From contig NZ_VMYE01000008.1 of assembly GCF_007655255.1 (NCBI RefSeq), forward strand, positions 62,001 to 126,000: a stretch of 64,000 nt of DNA, given 5' to 3'. Below are positions 54,563 through 63,429 of this stretch, one piece after another (the stretch's first letter is position 1; every line of letters starts with the position of its first letter). A program made the translations under genes and the position numbers. Source of the DNA: Extensimonas perlucida (GTDB lineage: Bacteria > Pseudomonadota > Gammaproteobacteria > Burkholderiales > Burkholderiaceae_C). The notes under the pieces are model-generated. The model was given only the letters and a program-made list of their open reading frames with translations. It was not told the DNA's origin and searched no databases.

Positions 54563-55432
54563 ATGCGACCCCGACAAACCCTCATTGCCCTCGCCTTGGC
54601 CGTCGCCTGCGCGACAGGCGCGCAGGCCGAATGCCTGAGCGACGCCCAGGTGGCAGACCTCACGGCCCACTACCTCGCCAGGACGCCCGCGCCCAACCCC
54701 GAGAAACTGTCCGAGGCCGATGCCGCGTGCACGCGCGCCAAGTTCGATGCGCAACTCGAAAAGCACTTGGGCAAGGTGATCGGCTACAAGGCCGCGCTCA
54801 CGAACCCTGCGGTGCAGCAGCGCTTTGGCACCAAACAGCCGGTCTGGGGCAAGCTCTACGAAGGGATGGTGCTGCCCAACGGCGCCACGGTGGAAGCCGC
54901 CTTCGGCGCGCGGCCGTTGTTCGAGGCCGACATGCTGGTGCGCGTGCGCAGCAATGCCGTGAACCAGGCGAAAACGCCGATGGAGGTGCTGCAGGCCATA
55001 GACCAGGTGATTCCGTTCATCGAGCTGCCCGATCTGCTCGTGCAAGCTCCGCCCCGGCTCGACGGCGCGGGCGTGGCGGCGATCAACGCCGGCGCGCGCC
55101 TGGGTGTGGCTGGAACCCCGCTGCCCGTGCCCGCCTTCCGCGCTGAGCGCTACGCGCTGCTCGACGCCCTGCGCGATATGGATGTGATAGTGGCTGACGC
55201 TGATGGCAAGCGCATTGGTGGCGGAAAAGGCAGTGAAATCCTGGGCCACCCGCTGAATGCCGTGGTGTGGCTGGCGCAGGCGCTTGCGCAGGAAGGACTC
55301 GCGCTGCAGCCGGGCGACCTGGTCAGCCTCGGCTCGTTCTCGGCGCTGCAACCGCCCAAGCCGGGGCTGACCGTGACGGTGCGCTACGAGGGCCTCAGCG
55401 GCGCCGCGCCCGTGCAGGTGCAGTTCAAATAA
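54563..55432 (+). CDS. 2-keto-4-pentenoate hydratase-like protein with signal peptide
   Basis: The product is 289 aa. ATG 54563 (CAGGAGACAC upstream) starts a clear signal peptide (MRPRQTLIALALAVACATGAQA). The mature part has the hydratase/FAH fold with IGYKAALTNPAVQQRFG, PVWGKLYEGMVL, FIELPDLLV and ILGHPLNAVVWLAQAL. Cytosolic MhpD-type enzymes have no signal, so this one is predicted periplasmic. Its reaction there is unknown. The next gene is an esterase. Confidence 0.8.
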   Translation: MRPRQTLIALALAVACATGAQAECLSDAQVADLTAHYLARTPAPNPEKLSEADAACTRAKFDAQLEKHLGKVIGYKAALTNPAVQQRFGTKQPVWGKLYEGMVLPNGATVEAAFGARPLFEADMLVRVRSNAVNQAKTPMEVLQAIDQVIPFIELPDLLVQAPPRLDGAGVAAINAGARLGVAGTPLPVPAFRAERYALLDALRDMDVIVADADGKRIGGGKGSEILGHPLNAVVWLAQALAQEGLALQPGDLVSLGSFSALQPPKPGLTVTVRYEGLSGAAPVQVQFK

Positions 55433-55492
55433 CCAAACCAACAAATAGCCAAACAACGACCAGCCCCCACATCGGCCCGTGCGGCCAAACCC

Positions 55493-56777
55493 ATGCCAGC
55501 CAGCGACCCCATCATCATGCCCCCGCAGGACACCCACGCCGCCTACCACCTGCACCGCGCGCAGCTCACGCCGCAGATGCGCGGCGTGCTCGAGCGCATG
55601 GCGCGCGCCGCGCGGCCGCCGCTGCACAACCTCACGCCGCAGGCGGCCCGCGCCGCTTACGCTGCCGGCGCCGAAGTGCTCGAAGTGCCGCGCGCGCCCC
55701 TGCCGCGCGTGGAAGACCTGCACATCCCGGCGCGTGACGGCTGGCCGCTGCCCGCGCGCCTTTATGCGCCCAGCACCCGCGCACAGGCACCAGCACTGCC
55801 GCTGCTGCTGTACCTGCACGGCGGCGGCTTCACCATAGGCAGCATTGCCACGCACAACATCCTGTGCCGCGAGCTGGCGCGGCGCACGCCCTGCATGGTG
55901 GTGTCGCTGGACTACCGCCTCGCGCCCGAGCACCCCTTTCCCACGGCCACGCACGATGCCTGGGACGCGCTGGCCTGGCTCGCGCAGCATGCGCCCGCGC
56001 TCGGTGCCGACCCAGCACGCCTGGCCGTGGGCGGCGACAGCGCGGGCGGCACGCTCGCGGCCGTGAGCGCCATCCTCGCGCGCGACGCGGGGCTGCCGCT
56101 TGCGCTGCAGTTGCTGATCTACCCCGGCTGCGCGGCGCACCAGGACACGCCCTCGCACCGCCGCTACGCGCAGGGGCTGGTGCTCGAGGCGCCAGCGATC
56201 GAATGGTTCTTCGGCCACTACGTGCGCAATCCTGCGGAGCGCACGGACTGGCGCTTTGCGCCCCTGCTTGCGCCCGATGTGGAAGGCGTGGCGCCGGCCT
56301 GGATCGGCCTGGCCGAGTGCGACCCGCTCGTCGATGAGGGCTTGGGAGCCTATTTCGGCAGAAAACATGCCTCGCGTTGCGATCAGGGGCGGATGGATGC
56401 AAGGCGCAGCGCGCCGTCCATGCTACATGCCTGGACAAGCGCAGCAACGCCGCAGACGCCGCCCCTGATCGCAACCCGAAGGGCCATGGCCTTGCGCGCC
56501 CCTGGCGGTGTTGCAGGTGGCTCGTGGAGCACCGCTCCACGTCGCCCCCTGCGCCTAGCCAGGCATCGCGCAAGGCCATGGCGCGAGGCATGTTTCCTGC
56601 CGAAATAGGCTCTTAAACTACGCTGACAAGCTGCGCGCCGCGGGCGTGCCCGTGGAGCTCGAAATCTACCGCGGCGTGACGCACGAATTCATCAAAATGG
56701 GCCGCGTGCTGCCCGAAGCGCGCCAGGCCCACGCAGACGCGGCGCGCGCCCTGCGTCGCGCTTTCGAAGGGAACTGA
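55493..56777 (+). pseudogene. alpha/beta-hydrolase (HSL-family esterase) split by a MITE
   Basis: The N-terminal about 283 residues are a hormone-sensitive-lipase type esterase: LYLHGGGFTIGS oxyanion motif, VGGDSAGGTLAA nucleophile elbow, WIGLAECDPLVDEG with the acidic residue. The normal C-terminus (YADKLRAAGVPVELEIYRG, then VTHEFIKMG with the catalytic His) appears only after 56614. A 269-bp element (56344-56612) lies between and is read through to a stop at 56608, removing the His. Without the element and one copy of the duplicated TT the frame closes perfectly as about 338 aa. Confidence 0.9.
56344..56612. mobile_element. MITE-like element, 269 bp, with 31-bp terminal inverted repeats
   Basis: The ends 56346-56376 and 56582-56612 are inverted copies over 31 bp with one mismatch, both starting GAGCCTATTTCGGCA. 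Inside are further inverted repeats: 56376-56392 with 56459-56475 (17 bp), 56484-56498 with 56568-56582 (15 bp), and the hairpin 56523-56541. There is no transposase. TT (or CTT) flanks both sides, consistent with a short target duplication. Confidence 0.88.
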
Positions 56778-56779
56778 AC

Positions 56780-57637
56780 ATGCACCGCAAAGACTTCCGC
56801 TGCCTGCTGCGCCTGCGCGTGCGCTGGGCCGAGGTGGACATGCAAAAAATCGTCTTCAACGGCCACTACCTGACCTACATCGACACGGCCATGTCCGAAT
56901 ACTGGCGCGCCGTCGCGCTGCCTTATGAGGCCGCGATGCAGGTGCTGGGCGGCGAGATGGTGGTGAAGAAGGCCACGCTCGAATACCACGCGCCGGCGCG
57001 TGTGGACGACGCGCTGCAGGTCGGCATGCGCTGCGCGCACCTGGGCAATTCCTCGTGCCGCTTCATCGCGGCCATCTTCCGCGACGACAAGCCGCTGGTC
57101 TCGGGCGAGATCGTGTACGTGTTTTCCGACCTGCAAACGCAGACTTCGCGCCCCATCCCCGCCGCACTGCGCGACATCTTTGCCGACTATGAGGCGGGCG
57201 CCGAGATGGTGGAGGTGCGCACCGGCGACTGGAACACGCTGGGGCGCGACGCCACGCAGCTGCGCATGGCCGTGTTCGTGCACGAGCAGGGCATCCCCGC
57301 CGAGGAAGACGCAGACGCCTTCGACCCCACGGCCTTGCACGCGGTGGCCTACAACCGGCTCGGCATGCCCGTGGCCACGGGCCGGCTCACGCAGGAGTCG
57401 CAGGGCGTGGCGCGCATAGGCCGCATGGCCGTGGAGCACTCGGTACGCGGCCAGCAGTGGGGGCGCAGGATTCTCGAAGCGCTGCTGGCCGCGGCACGCG
57501 CCCGCGGCGACCGCGTCGCGCAGCTGCACGCGCAGTGCAGCGCCGAGGGCTTTTACCGCCGCGCGGGTTTCGAGACCGTGGGCGCGCCCTACGAAGAAGC
57601 AGGCATCGCGCACGTGACCATGCAGCGCGCCTTGTGA
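56780..57637 (+). CDS. acyl-CoA thioesterase / GNAT acetyltransferase fusion
   Basis: The product is 285 aa. Residues 1-135 are a 4HBT hot-dog thioesterase of YbgC/FadM type (RVRWAEVDMQKIVFNGHYLTYID, with the catalytic Asp region D20). Residues 145-285 are a GNAT domain of ElaA type (QLRMAVFVHEQGIPAEEDADAFD, RIGRMAVEHSVRGQQWGRRIL acetyl-CoA loop). It might hydrolyse an acyl-CoA and acetylate a related small molecule. It begins 2 bp after the esterase stop. Confidence 0.85.
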   Translation: MHRKDFRCLLRLRVRWAEVDMQKIVFNGHYLTYIDTAMSEYWRAVALPYEAAMQVLGGEMVVKKATLEYHAPARVDDALQVGMRCAHLGNSSCRFIAAIFRDDKPLVSGEIVYVFSDLQTQTSRPIPAALRDIFADYEAGAEMVEVRTGDWNTLGRDATQLRMAVFVHEQGIPAEEDADAFDPTALHAVAYNRLGMPVATGRLTQESQGVARIGRMAVEHSVRGQQWGRRILEALLAAARARGDRVAQLHAQCSAEGFYRRAGFETVGAPYEEAGIAHVTMQRAL

Positions 57638-57647
57638 AGCGGCCCGC

Positions 57648-58595
57648 TCACACTTCTTCAAGCAACGGGTAAGGCAAAGGCAGCAAGGCAAGCGGCACGG
57701 GCTGCGCTGCGGGCTGCGGCACGTGCAGCGGCTGCTCGGCGGCGGCGGTTTGCAGGCACACGATCGCGTCCACGCCGCCGCCCGGCGCGTCCGCCACCTG
57801 CACCACGGTGCCGCAGGGCTGCTCAGGGTCGGATGCAGCAAAAATCTCCGCCGCAACGGCGATGGGCACGTCGGCGTGCGCGAGATAAGCGCGGCGTTTG
57901 AGCGTACCGCGGTACTGGCTGCGCGCCACCACCTCCTGGCCCGGATAACAGCCTTTGTGGAAGTTCACGCCGCCCACCGACTCGTAGTTGAGCATCTGCG
58001 GCACGAATAGATCGACCACGGGCGCGCTCAGCGTGGCGACGCCGCTGCGCACCTCGCTCCACAGCCACAGGCCCGCGTCCAAGGCCGGCCCTGCGGGCGC
58101 GGGCGCATCCACGGGCCCGACCCAGAGCGCGCGCGGCTGCCCCAGCGCAGGGTACAAATGCACCACGCTTGCAGCATCAAAATCAGCCTTAGCCCAGGCG
58201 GGACGTGCGCTACCAGCTATGGTTTTAACAGCACTGCCGGCAAGGCCGTAGAGCGCGAATTCTGGCGTGGCGTCGCTCAGGCGCAGCTTGGCGCGCAGCA
58301 CGAACATGGCCAGGCGCTTGAGCGTGGGTGCGAGCAGGTCACGGCTGCACAGCAGCAGCACTTCGGTGGCGCTGCGCTTGAAGCCTATGAAGCTCGCCTG
58401 CATGCGCCCCTTGGCCGAGAGGAAGGCCGCCAGGCGCGCGTGCTGCAAATCGAGCTGCAAAAAATCCTGCGTGAGCTGGGCGTGCAGGAAGGCCGCAGCA
58501 TCCTCGCCCTGCGCGCGCAGCACGCCCAGATGCGTGATCGGCGCCACGCCGTTGAGGAGCTGAGAGGGATCGGGAGGGTTGGAATCCGTAGGCAT
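57648..58595 (-). CDS. ygfZ: folate-binding Fe-S repair protein YgfZ
   Basis: The product is 315 aa. The signature KGCYPGQEVVARSQYRG with the conserved cysteine is intact. The aminomethyltransferase-like fold starts at FLHAQLTQDFLQL. It uses folate to maintain a subset of iron-sulfur enzymes. It is divergent from mltG, 48 bp apart, as in many betaproteobacteria. Confidence 0.92.
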   Translation of the reverse strand: MPTDSNPPDPSQLLNGVAPITHLGVLRAQGEDAAAFLHAQLTQDFLQLDLQHARLAAFLSAKGRMQASFIGFKRSATEVLLLCSRDLLAPTLKRLAMFVLRAKLRLSDATPEFALYGLAGSAVKTIAGSARPAWAKADFDAASVVHLYPALGQPRALWVGPVDAPAPAGPALDAGLWLWSEVRSGVATLSAPVVDLFVPQMLNYESVGGVNFHKGCYPGQEVVARSQYRGTLKRRAYLAHADVPIAVAAEIFAASDPEQPCGTVVQVADAPGGGVDAIVCLQTAAAEQPLHVPQPAAQPVPLALLPLPYPLLEEV

Positions 58596-58643
58596 GGCTC
58601 CATTATCATCCCCGCTCTTTTTCTTTGCGCAAAGATACCTACG

Positions 58644-59642
58644 ATGCTGCGACGCCTGCTGACCCGGCTGCTTGCCGGGGCGCTGCTGGTGCTGCTCGCC
58701 CTGGGCGCGGCCAGCGTCTGGTGGCTGCAGCAGCCGCTGAACCCCGGCCCTGAGACGCTGGAGCTCGCGATCGAACCCGGCACCACGCCGCGCGAGGTCG
58801 CGCGCCTTGCCGTGGCCGCGGGGGCGCACAGCGATGCGCGGCTGCTCTACGCCTGGTTTCGCCTTTCGGGGCAGGACCGGCGCATCAAGGCCGGCAACTA
58901 CGAAATCCCGCCCGGCACCACGCCGCGCAGCCTGCTGCTAAAACTGGTGCGCGGAGAGGAGACGCTGCTGGCCTTCACCCTCGTCGAGGGCTGGAACTTC
59001 CGGCAGGTGCGTGCGGCGCTCGCGCGCGCCGAGCAGCTCAAGCCCGATTCGGCCAATTTGTCGGACGAGGCGCTGATGGCGCGCCTGGGCCGCCCCGGCG
59101 TCGCGCCCGAGGGGCGCTTTTTCCCGGACACCTACACCTACGCCAAAGGCAGCAGCGACCTCGCCATCCTGCGCCGCGCGCTGCACGCGATGGACCGGCA
59201 ACTGGCCGCGACCTGGGCGCAGCGCGCGCCCGACCTGCCGCTCACCAGCCCCGACGAGGCCCTGATCCTCGCGAGCCTGGTCGAGAAAGAAACGGGCCTT
59301 GCCGCCGACCGCGCGCGCATTGCGGGCGTGTTCATCAACCGCCTGCGCGCCGGCATGCTGCTGCAAACCGACCCGAGCGTGATCTACGGCCTGGGCACGG
59401 CCTTCGACGGCAACCTGCGCCGGCGCGACCTGCTGGCCGACACGCCCTGGAACACCTACACCCGCCCCGGCCTGCCGCCCACGCCCATCGCCATGCCCGG
59501 CAAGGCCGCGCTGCTTGCCGCGGTGCAGCCCGAACGCACACGTGCGCTGTATTTCGTCGCACGCGGTGACGGCAGCAGCGAATTCAACGAGTCGCTCGAC
59601 GCGCACGCGCGCGCCGTGCGCCGCTACCAGCGTGGGCAGTGA
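58644..59642 (+). CDS. mltG: endolytic murein transglycosylase MltG
   Basis: The product is 332 aa. One N-terminal membrane helix (LLTRLLAGALLVLLALGAASVWW), a LysM-like segment (EPGTTPREVARL, NYEIPPGTTP), and the catalytic domain with the glutamate in ASLVEKETG (near 214), then VFINRLRAGMLLQTDPSVIYG. It cuts nascent glycan strands at the inner membrane and helps set their length. It heads the mltG-tmk-holB-pilZ-tatD run. Confidence 0.94.
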   Translation: MLRRLLTRLLAGALLVLLALGAASVWWLQQPLNPGPETLELAIEPGTTPREVARLAVAAGAHSDARLLYAWFRLSGQDRRIKAGNYEIPPGTTPRSLLLKLVRGEETLLAFTLVEGWNFRQVRAALARAEQLKPDSANLSDEALMARLGRPGVAPEGRFFPDTYTYAKGSSDLAILRRALHAMDRQLAATWAQRAPDLPLTSPDEALILASLVEKETGLAADRARIAGVFINRLRAGMLLQTDPSVIYGLGTAFDGNLRRRDLLADTPWNTYTRPGLPPTPIAMPGKAALLAAVQPERTRALYFVARGDGSSEFNESLDAHARAVRRYQRGQ

Positions 59643-59720
59643 GCGCGAACGGCGCACGGCAAGGCCGCGGAATTTTGGGATGATCGCGCTCTACCCTCTT
59701 CTTCCACGACAAGGACTTCC

Positions 59721-60425
59721 ATGGCACGTCCCGGCTTGTTCATCAGCTTCGAAGGCATAGACGGTGCGGGCAAGTCCTCACACCTCGAGGCGCTCGCGCA
59801 GGCGTTTCGCGCGCAGGGGCGCGAGGTGGTGTGCACGCGCGAGCCCGGCGGCACGCCGCTTGCGGAAAAGCTGCGCGCCCTGCTGCTCACCGAGCCCATG
59901 GACGCGCTGACCGAGGCGCTGCTGGCCTTTGCCGCGCGCCGCGACCACCTCGTGCAGGTCATAGGCCCCGCGCTCGCGCGCGACGCCGTGGTGCTGTGCG
60001 ACCGCTTCACCGATGCCACCTTCGCCTACCAGGGCGCGGGCCGGGGTGTGGATTTCGAAATGCTATCGCAGTTGGAGCTGATGGCGCAGACGGGTATTGC
60101 GCAAATGCCCGGTTTGATGCTGGAGCCCGACGTGACGCTCTGGTTCGACCTGCCCCCCGAAACCGCGGCGCAGCGCCTGGCCGGTGTGCGCCTGCCGGAC
60201 CGCTTCGAGGCGCAGCCCGTGGAATTTTTCCGCCGCGTGGCGCAGGGCTACGCCGCGCGTGCGGCCGCCGCGCCGCAGCGCTTTGCACGCCTGGACGCCG
60301 CGCAGGAGCGCACGCAGGTCTGGCAGCAAATCTGCGCGGTGCTTGCCGAGCGCGGCTGGCTGCCCGCTCCGGCTGCTGGATCGTCTGCCACCAGCCCAGC
60401 CCACATGCCCTCGAACGCCGCATGA
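59721..60425 (+). CDS. tmk: thymidylate kinase
   Basis: The product is 234 aa. P-loop [11 protein letters not shown] (10-20), the [14 protein letters not shown] segment and [14 protein letters not shown] are all standard. It phosphorylates dTMP to dTDP. The C-terminal tail beyond residue 210 is low-complexity. It overlaps holB by ATGA. Confidence 0.95.
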   Translation: MARPGLFISFEGIDGAGKSSHLEALAQAFRAQGREVVCTREPGGTPLAEKLRALLLTEPMDALTEALLAFAARRDHLVQVIGPALARDAVVLCDRFTDATFAYQGAGRGVDFEMLSQLELMAQTGIAQMPGLMLEPDVTLWFDLPPETAAQRLAGVRLPDRFEAQPVEFFRRVAQGYAARAAAAPQRFARLDAAQERTQVWQQICAVLAERGWLPAPAAGSSATSPAHMPSNAA

Positions 60426-61441
60426 GTGCCACCGCCGCCACCGCAGTCCCGCCCTGGATTGCCGCGCAGCGCACGCAGCTGCTGGCCCAGCGCGGCCACG
60501 CCTGGCTGCTGCACGGCCCCTCGGGCCTGGGGCAGTTGGCGCTCGCGCTGGAGCTGGTGCGCGCCTGGCTCTGCGACGCGCCGGGCGCGCAAGGCGCCTG
60601 CGGCAGCTGCGCGAGCTGCCACGCCATCGCTGTGCACACGCACGCCGACCTGTGCGTGCTCATGCCCGAAACCACGCTGCTCGCGCTGGGCTGGCCGCTG
60701 CCCGAAAAGGCGCAGGCCGAGATCGACGACAAAAAGCGCAAGCCCAGCCGCGAAATCCGCGTCGAAGCCATGCGCGAGGCGGTGGAATTCAGCCAGCGCA
60801 CGGCTGCACGTTCACGCGGCAAGGCCGTGCTGGTCTATCCGGCCGAGCAGATGAACACCGTCGCGGCCAACGCCCTGCTCAAGACGCTCGAAGAGCCGCC
60901 GGGCGACACGCGCTTCGTGCTCGCGAGCGAGGCCGCGCACCAGCTTTTGCCCACCATCCGCAGCCGCTGCCTGGGCCACGCCATGGCCTGGCCGCAGGCG
61001 GCCGACGCGCTGGCGTGGCTCAAAGCGCAAGGCGTGCCCGCCGACACCGCGCAGGCCCTGCTGCGCGCCGCGGGAGAGCGCCCCGAGGATGCGCTGGCGC
61101 TCGCACACGCGGGCCTCAAGCCGCAGGACTGGGCCGCGCTGCCACGTGCGCTCGCGCGTGGCGAGGCCGGTGTGCTCGCAGGCCTGGCCCCTACGCAGGT
61201 CGTGGGCAGCCTGCAAAAGCTCTGCCACGACCTGCTGGCCGTGCGCGTGGGCGCCGCGCCGCGCTACTTCGCGCCGGCCGACCTGCCCCAGCCCGCGCAG
61301 GCGCCACCGCTTGCCACGCTCACGCGCTGGGCGCGCACCTTGACGCAGGCGGCGCGCACGGCCGAACACCCTTTCAACCCCGGGCTCATGCTCGAAGCGC
61401 TTGTGGCCGGGGCGCAGGCCGTCCTACACTCAGGACGCTAA
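60422..61441 (+). CDS. holB: DNA polymerase III delta' subunit
   Basis: The product is 339 aa. The clamp-loader AAA fold has a degenerate P-loop ([10 protein letters not shown]) as is normal for delta', the zinc module CGSCASCH, and the SRC motif region TIRSRCLG with [10 protein letters not shown]. It is a structural part of the clamp loader. An insertion ([20 protein letters not shown]) precedes [10 protein letters not shown], as in other Burkholderiales. Confidence 0.92.
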   Translation: MSATAATAVPPWIAAQRTQLLAQRGHAWLLHGPSGLGQLALALELVRAWLCDAPGAQGACGSCASCHAIAVHTHADLCVLMPETTLLALGWPLPEKAQAEIDDKKRKPSREIRVEAMREAVEFSQRTAARSRGKAVLVYPAEQMNTVAANALLKTLEEPPGDTRFVLASEAAHQLLPTIRSRCLGHAMAWPQAADALAWLKAQGVPADTAQALLRAAGERPEDALALAHAGLKPQDWAALPRALARGEAGVLAGLAPTQVVGSLQKLCHDLLAVRVGAAPRYFAPADLPQPAQAPPLATLTRWARTLTQAARTAEHPFNPGLMLEALVAGAQAVLHSGR

Positions 61442-61457
61442 TTTTTTCTCACCCACC

Positions 61458-61811
61458 ATGAGCACATCCACCCCGCGCCCCAGCGTCATGCAGCTGGCCA
61501 TCAAGGAAAAGGCCGCGCTCTACGCCGCCTACATCCCTTATTTCCAGGAAGGCGGCATCTTCGTGCCCACCGAGCGCGAATACCGCCTGGGCGACGACGT
61601 CTATGTGCTGCTCACGCTGCCAGAGGGCACGCAACGCTACCCCATCGCGGGGCGCGTGGCCTGGATCAACCCGCCCAACGCCAGCGGCAATCGCAAACCG
61701 GGCGTGGGCATACAGTTCCCCGCGGACGAAAAGTCACGCCAGCTCAAGGTCAAGATAGAGGAGATCCTCGGCGCGGCGCTGAATTCCGACCGGCCCACGC
61801 AAACGATCTGA
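61458..61811 (+). CDS. pilZ: PilZ-domain protein
   Basis: The product is 117 aa, the usual length of the type IV pilus PilZ. The fold (GGIFVPTEREYRLGDDVYVLL, GRVAWINPP, GVGIQFP) lacks the RxxxR and D/NxSxxG c-di-GMP motifs, as in true PilZ, so it acts by protein contact in pilus biogenesis. The position after holB is the standard one. Confidence 0.9.
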   Translation: MSTSTPRPSVMQLAIKEKAALYAAYIPYFQEGGIFVPTEREYRLGDDVYVLLTLPEGTQRYPIAGRVAWINPPNASGNRKPGVGIQFPADEKSRQLKVKIEEILGAALNSDRPTQTI

Positions 61812-61883
61812 GCGCATCTGCACGCCTGCGCCCGCCACTGCCCCGCCCATTTGCCCGCGCCCTCACCGGCCGGCCGTTGTTGC

Positions 61884-62702
61884 ATGTTCACCGATTCCCA
61901 CTGCCACCTCACTTTCCCCGAACTCGCTAGTCAGCTGCCCGCGATCCGCACCGCCATGGCCGCCGCGCAGGTCACGCGCGCGCTGTGCATCTGCACCACG
62001 ATCGAGGAATTCGAAGAGGTGCACGCGCTCGCCCTGGCCTACGACAACTTCTGGTGCACCGTGGGCGTGCACCCCGACAACGAGGGCGTGTACGAGCCCA
62101 CGCAGCAGGACTTGCAGCAGCGCGCCACGCTGCCGCGCGTGCTCGCGATCGGCGAGACGGGGCTGGACTATTACGGCATGCAAGAGCGCAAGGGCGGGCG
62201 CAGCATCGCCGACCTGGAGTGGCAGCGCGCGCGCTTTCGCACCCACATCCGCGCCGCGCGCGCCTGCGGCAAGCCGCTCGTGGTGCACACCCGCAGCGCC
62301 GCGGACGACACCCTGGCCATCCTGCGCGAAGAAGGTGAAGGCAGCGCAAGCCAAAGCACCGGCCCGAGCGCGGGCGGCGTGTTCCACTGCTTCACCGAGT
62401 CGCTGCAGGTGGCGCGCGCCGTGCTCGACCTCGGCTACTACCTGTCTTTTTCGGGCATCGTGACCTTCAAGAACGCGCAGGACTTGCGCGACGTGGTCGC
62501 CTACGTGCCGCTGGAGCGCATGCTGATCGAGACCGACAGCCCCTTTCTCGCGCCCGCACCGCACCGCGGCAAGACCAACACCCCGGCCTACGTGCCGCTG
62601 GTGGCGCAGCAAATCGCGCAGGTCAAGAGCCTGCCGATAGCAGCCGTGGCCGAGGCCACGAGCCGCAATTTCGACGCGCTGTTTCGCCCCGGCGCGGCTT
62701 GA
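61884..62702 (+). CDS. tatD: TatD-family metal-dependent DNase
   Basis: The product is 272 aa. TIM-barrel amidohydrolase-like metal ligands are visible: DSHCHL at the N-terminus, [25 protein letters not shown] and ETDSPFLAP. It acts as a 3'-5' DNase or RNase. A short insertion ([14 protein letters not shown]) sits in one loop. It is followed closely by the ankyrin gene. Confidence 0.93.
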   Translation: MFTDSHCHLTFPELASQLPAIRTAMAAAQVTRALCICTTIEEFEEVHALALAYDNFWCTVGVHPDNEGVYEPTQQDLQQRATLPRVLAIGETGLDYYGMQERKGGRSIADLEWQRARFRTHIRAARACGKPLVVHTRSAADDTLAILREEGEGSASQSTGPSAGGVFHCFTESLQVARAVLDLGYYLSFSGIVTFKNAQDLRDVVAYVPLERMLIETDSPFLAPAPHRGKTNTPAYVPLVAQQIAQVKSLPIAAVAEATSRNFDALFRPGAA

Positions 62703-62712
62703 GACGCAGTCC

Positions 62713-63426
62713 ATGAGCGTCCGTTTTCAGACCGTTTTGTGCCGTTTGCGCTTGCTGGTCTTGCCGTTTGCGCTATTTTTTTCGATGCACACGGGGGCGC
62801 GCGCCGGCTCGTATGACGACTTCTTCACGGCCATCATCCGCGACAACCCCGCCACCATCACCGACTTGCTGCGCCGTGGCTTCGACCCCAACACGCCCAA
62901 CGAACGCGGCGACAAAGGCCTGCTGCTGGCGCTGCAGCTCGAATCCGACAAGGTCTTTTTTGCGCTGCTGCAATCGCCCCAGGTGGATGTGAATGCGCAC
63001 AACGCACGCGGCGAGACGCCGCTCATGCTCGCCGCCATCAAGGGCAACCTGCCCGCCGTGCAGGCCCTGCTCGCACGCGGCGCCGACGTGAACCAGCCCG
63101 GCTGGGCGCCGCTGCACTACGCCGTCTCGGGCGGCACGCCGCAACATGCACAGATCGTCGCGCTGCTGCTCGAACACTCTGCCTACATCGACGCCACATC
63201 GCCCAACGGCAGCACCCCGCTGATGCTGGCCGCGCGCTACGGCAGCGATGACATCGTGCGCCTGCTGCTGCAAGAGGGCGCAGACCCGACGCTGAAAAAC
63301 CAGCTGGGCCTCACGGCACGGGACTTCGCCCTCGACGCCGAACGCGAACACACCGCGGCCCTGATAGACGCCGCGCTGCGCCAGCGCCCGCCCGGCCAAG
63401 CCGCGCCAGAGCGCCGGGGCTGGTGA
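62713..63426 (+). CDS. secreted ankyrin-repeat protein
   Basis: The product is 237 aa. A signal peptide ([21 protein letters not shown]) precedes about five ankyrin repeats (residues about 45-215), e.g. [24 protein letters not shown] and [22 protein letters not shown]. It is probably periplasmic. The gene follows tatD by 10 bp, as in related genomes; its partner is unknown. It converges with the decarboxylase gene, 3 bp apart. Confidence 0.88.
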   Translation: MSVRFQTVLCRLRLLVLPFALFFSMHTGARAGSYDDFFTAIIRDNPATITDLLRRGFDPNTPNERGDKGLLLALQLESDKVFFALLQSPQVDVNAHNARGETPLMLAAIKGNLPAVQALLARGADVNQPGWAPLHYAVSGGTPQHAQIVALLLEHSAYIDATSPNGSTPLMLAARYGSDDIVRLLLQEGADPTLKNQLGLTARDFALDAEREHTAALIDAALRQRPPGQAAPERRGW

Positions 63427-63429
63427 CAA

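Noticed and set aside
54539-56368. 609-codon minus-strand frame across the hydratase and esterase genes
   Set aside because: Arg/His/Gly-rich antisense frame over two recognised genes and part of the MITE.
56344-56608. natural C-terminus of the esterase reading on to 56608
   Set aside because: Those residues are translated MITE sequence; the true C-terminus with the catalytic His lies after the element.
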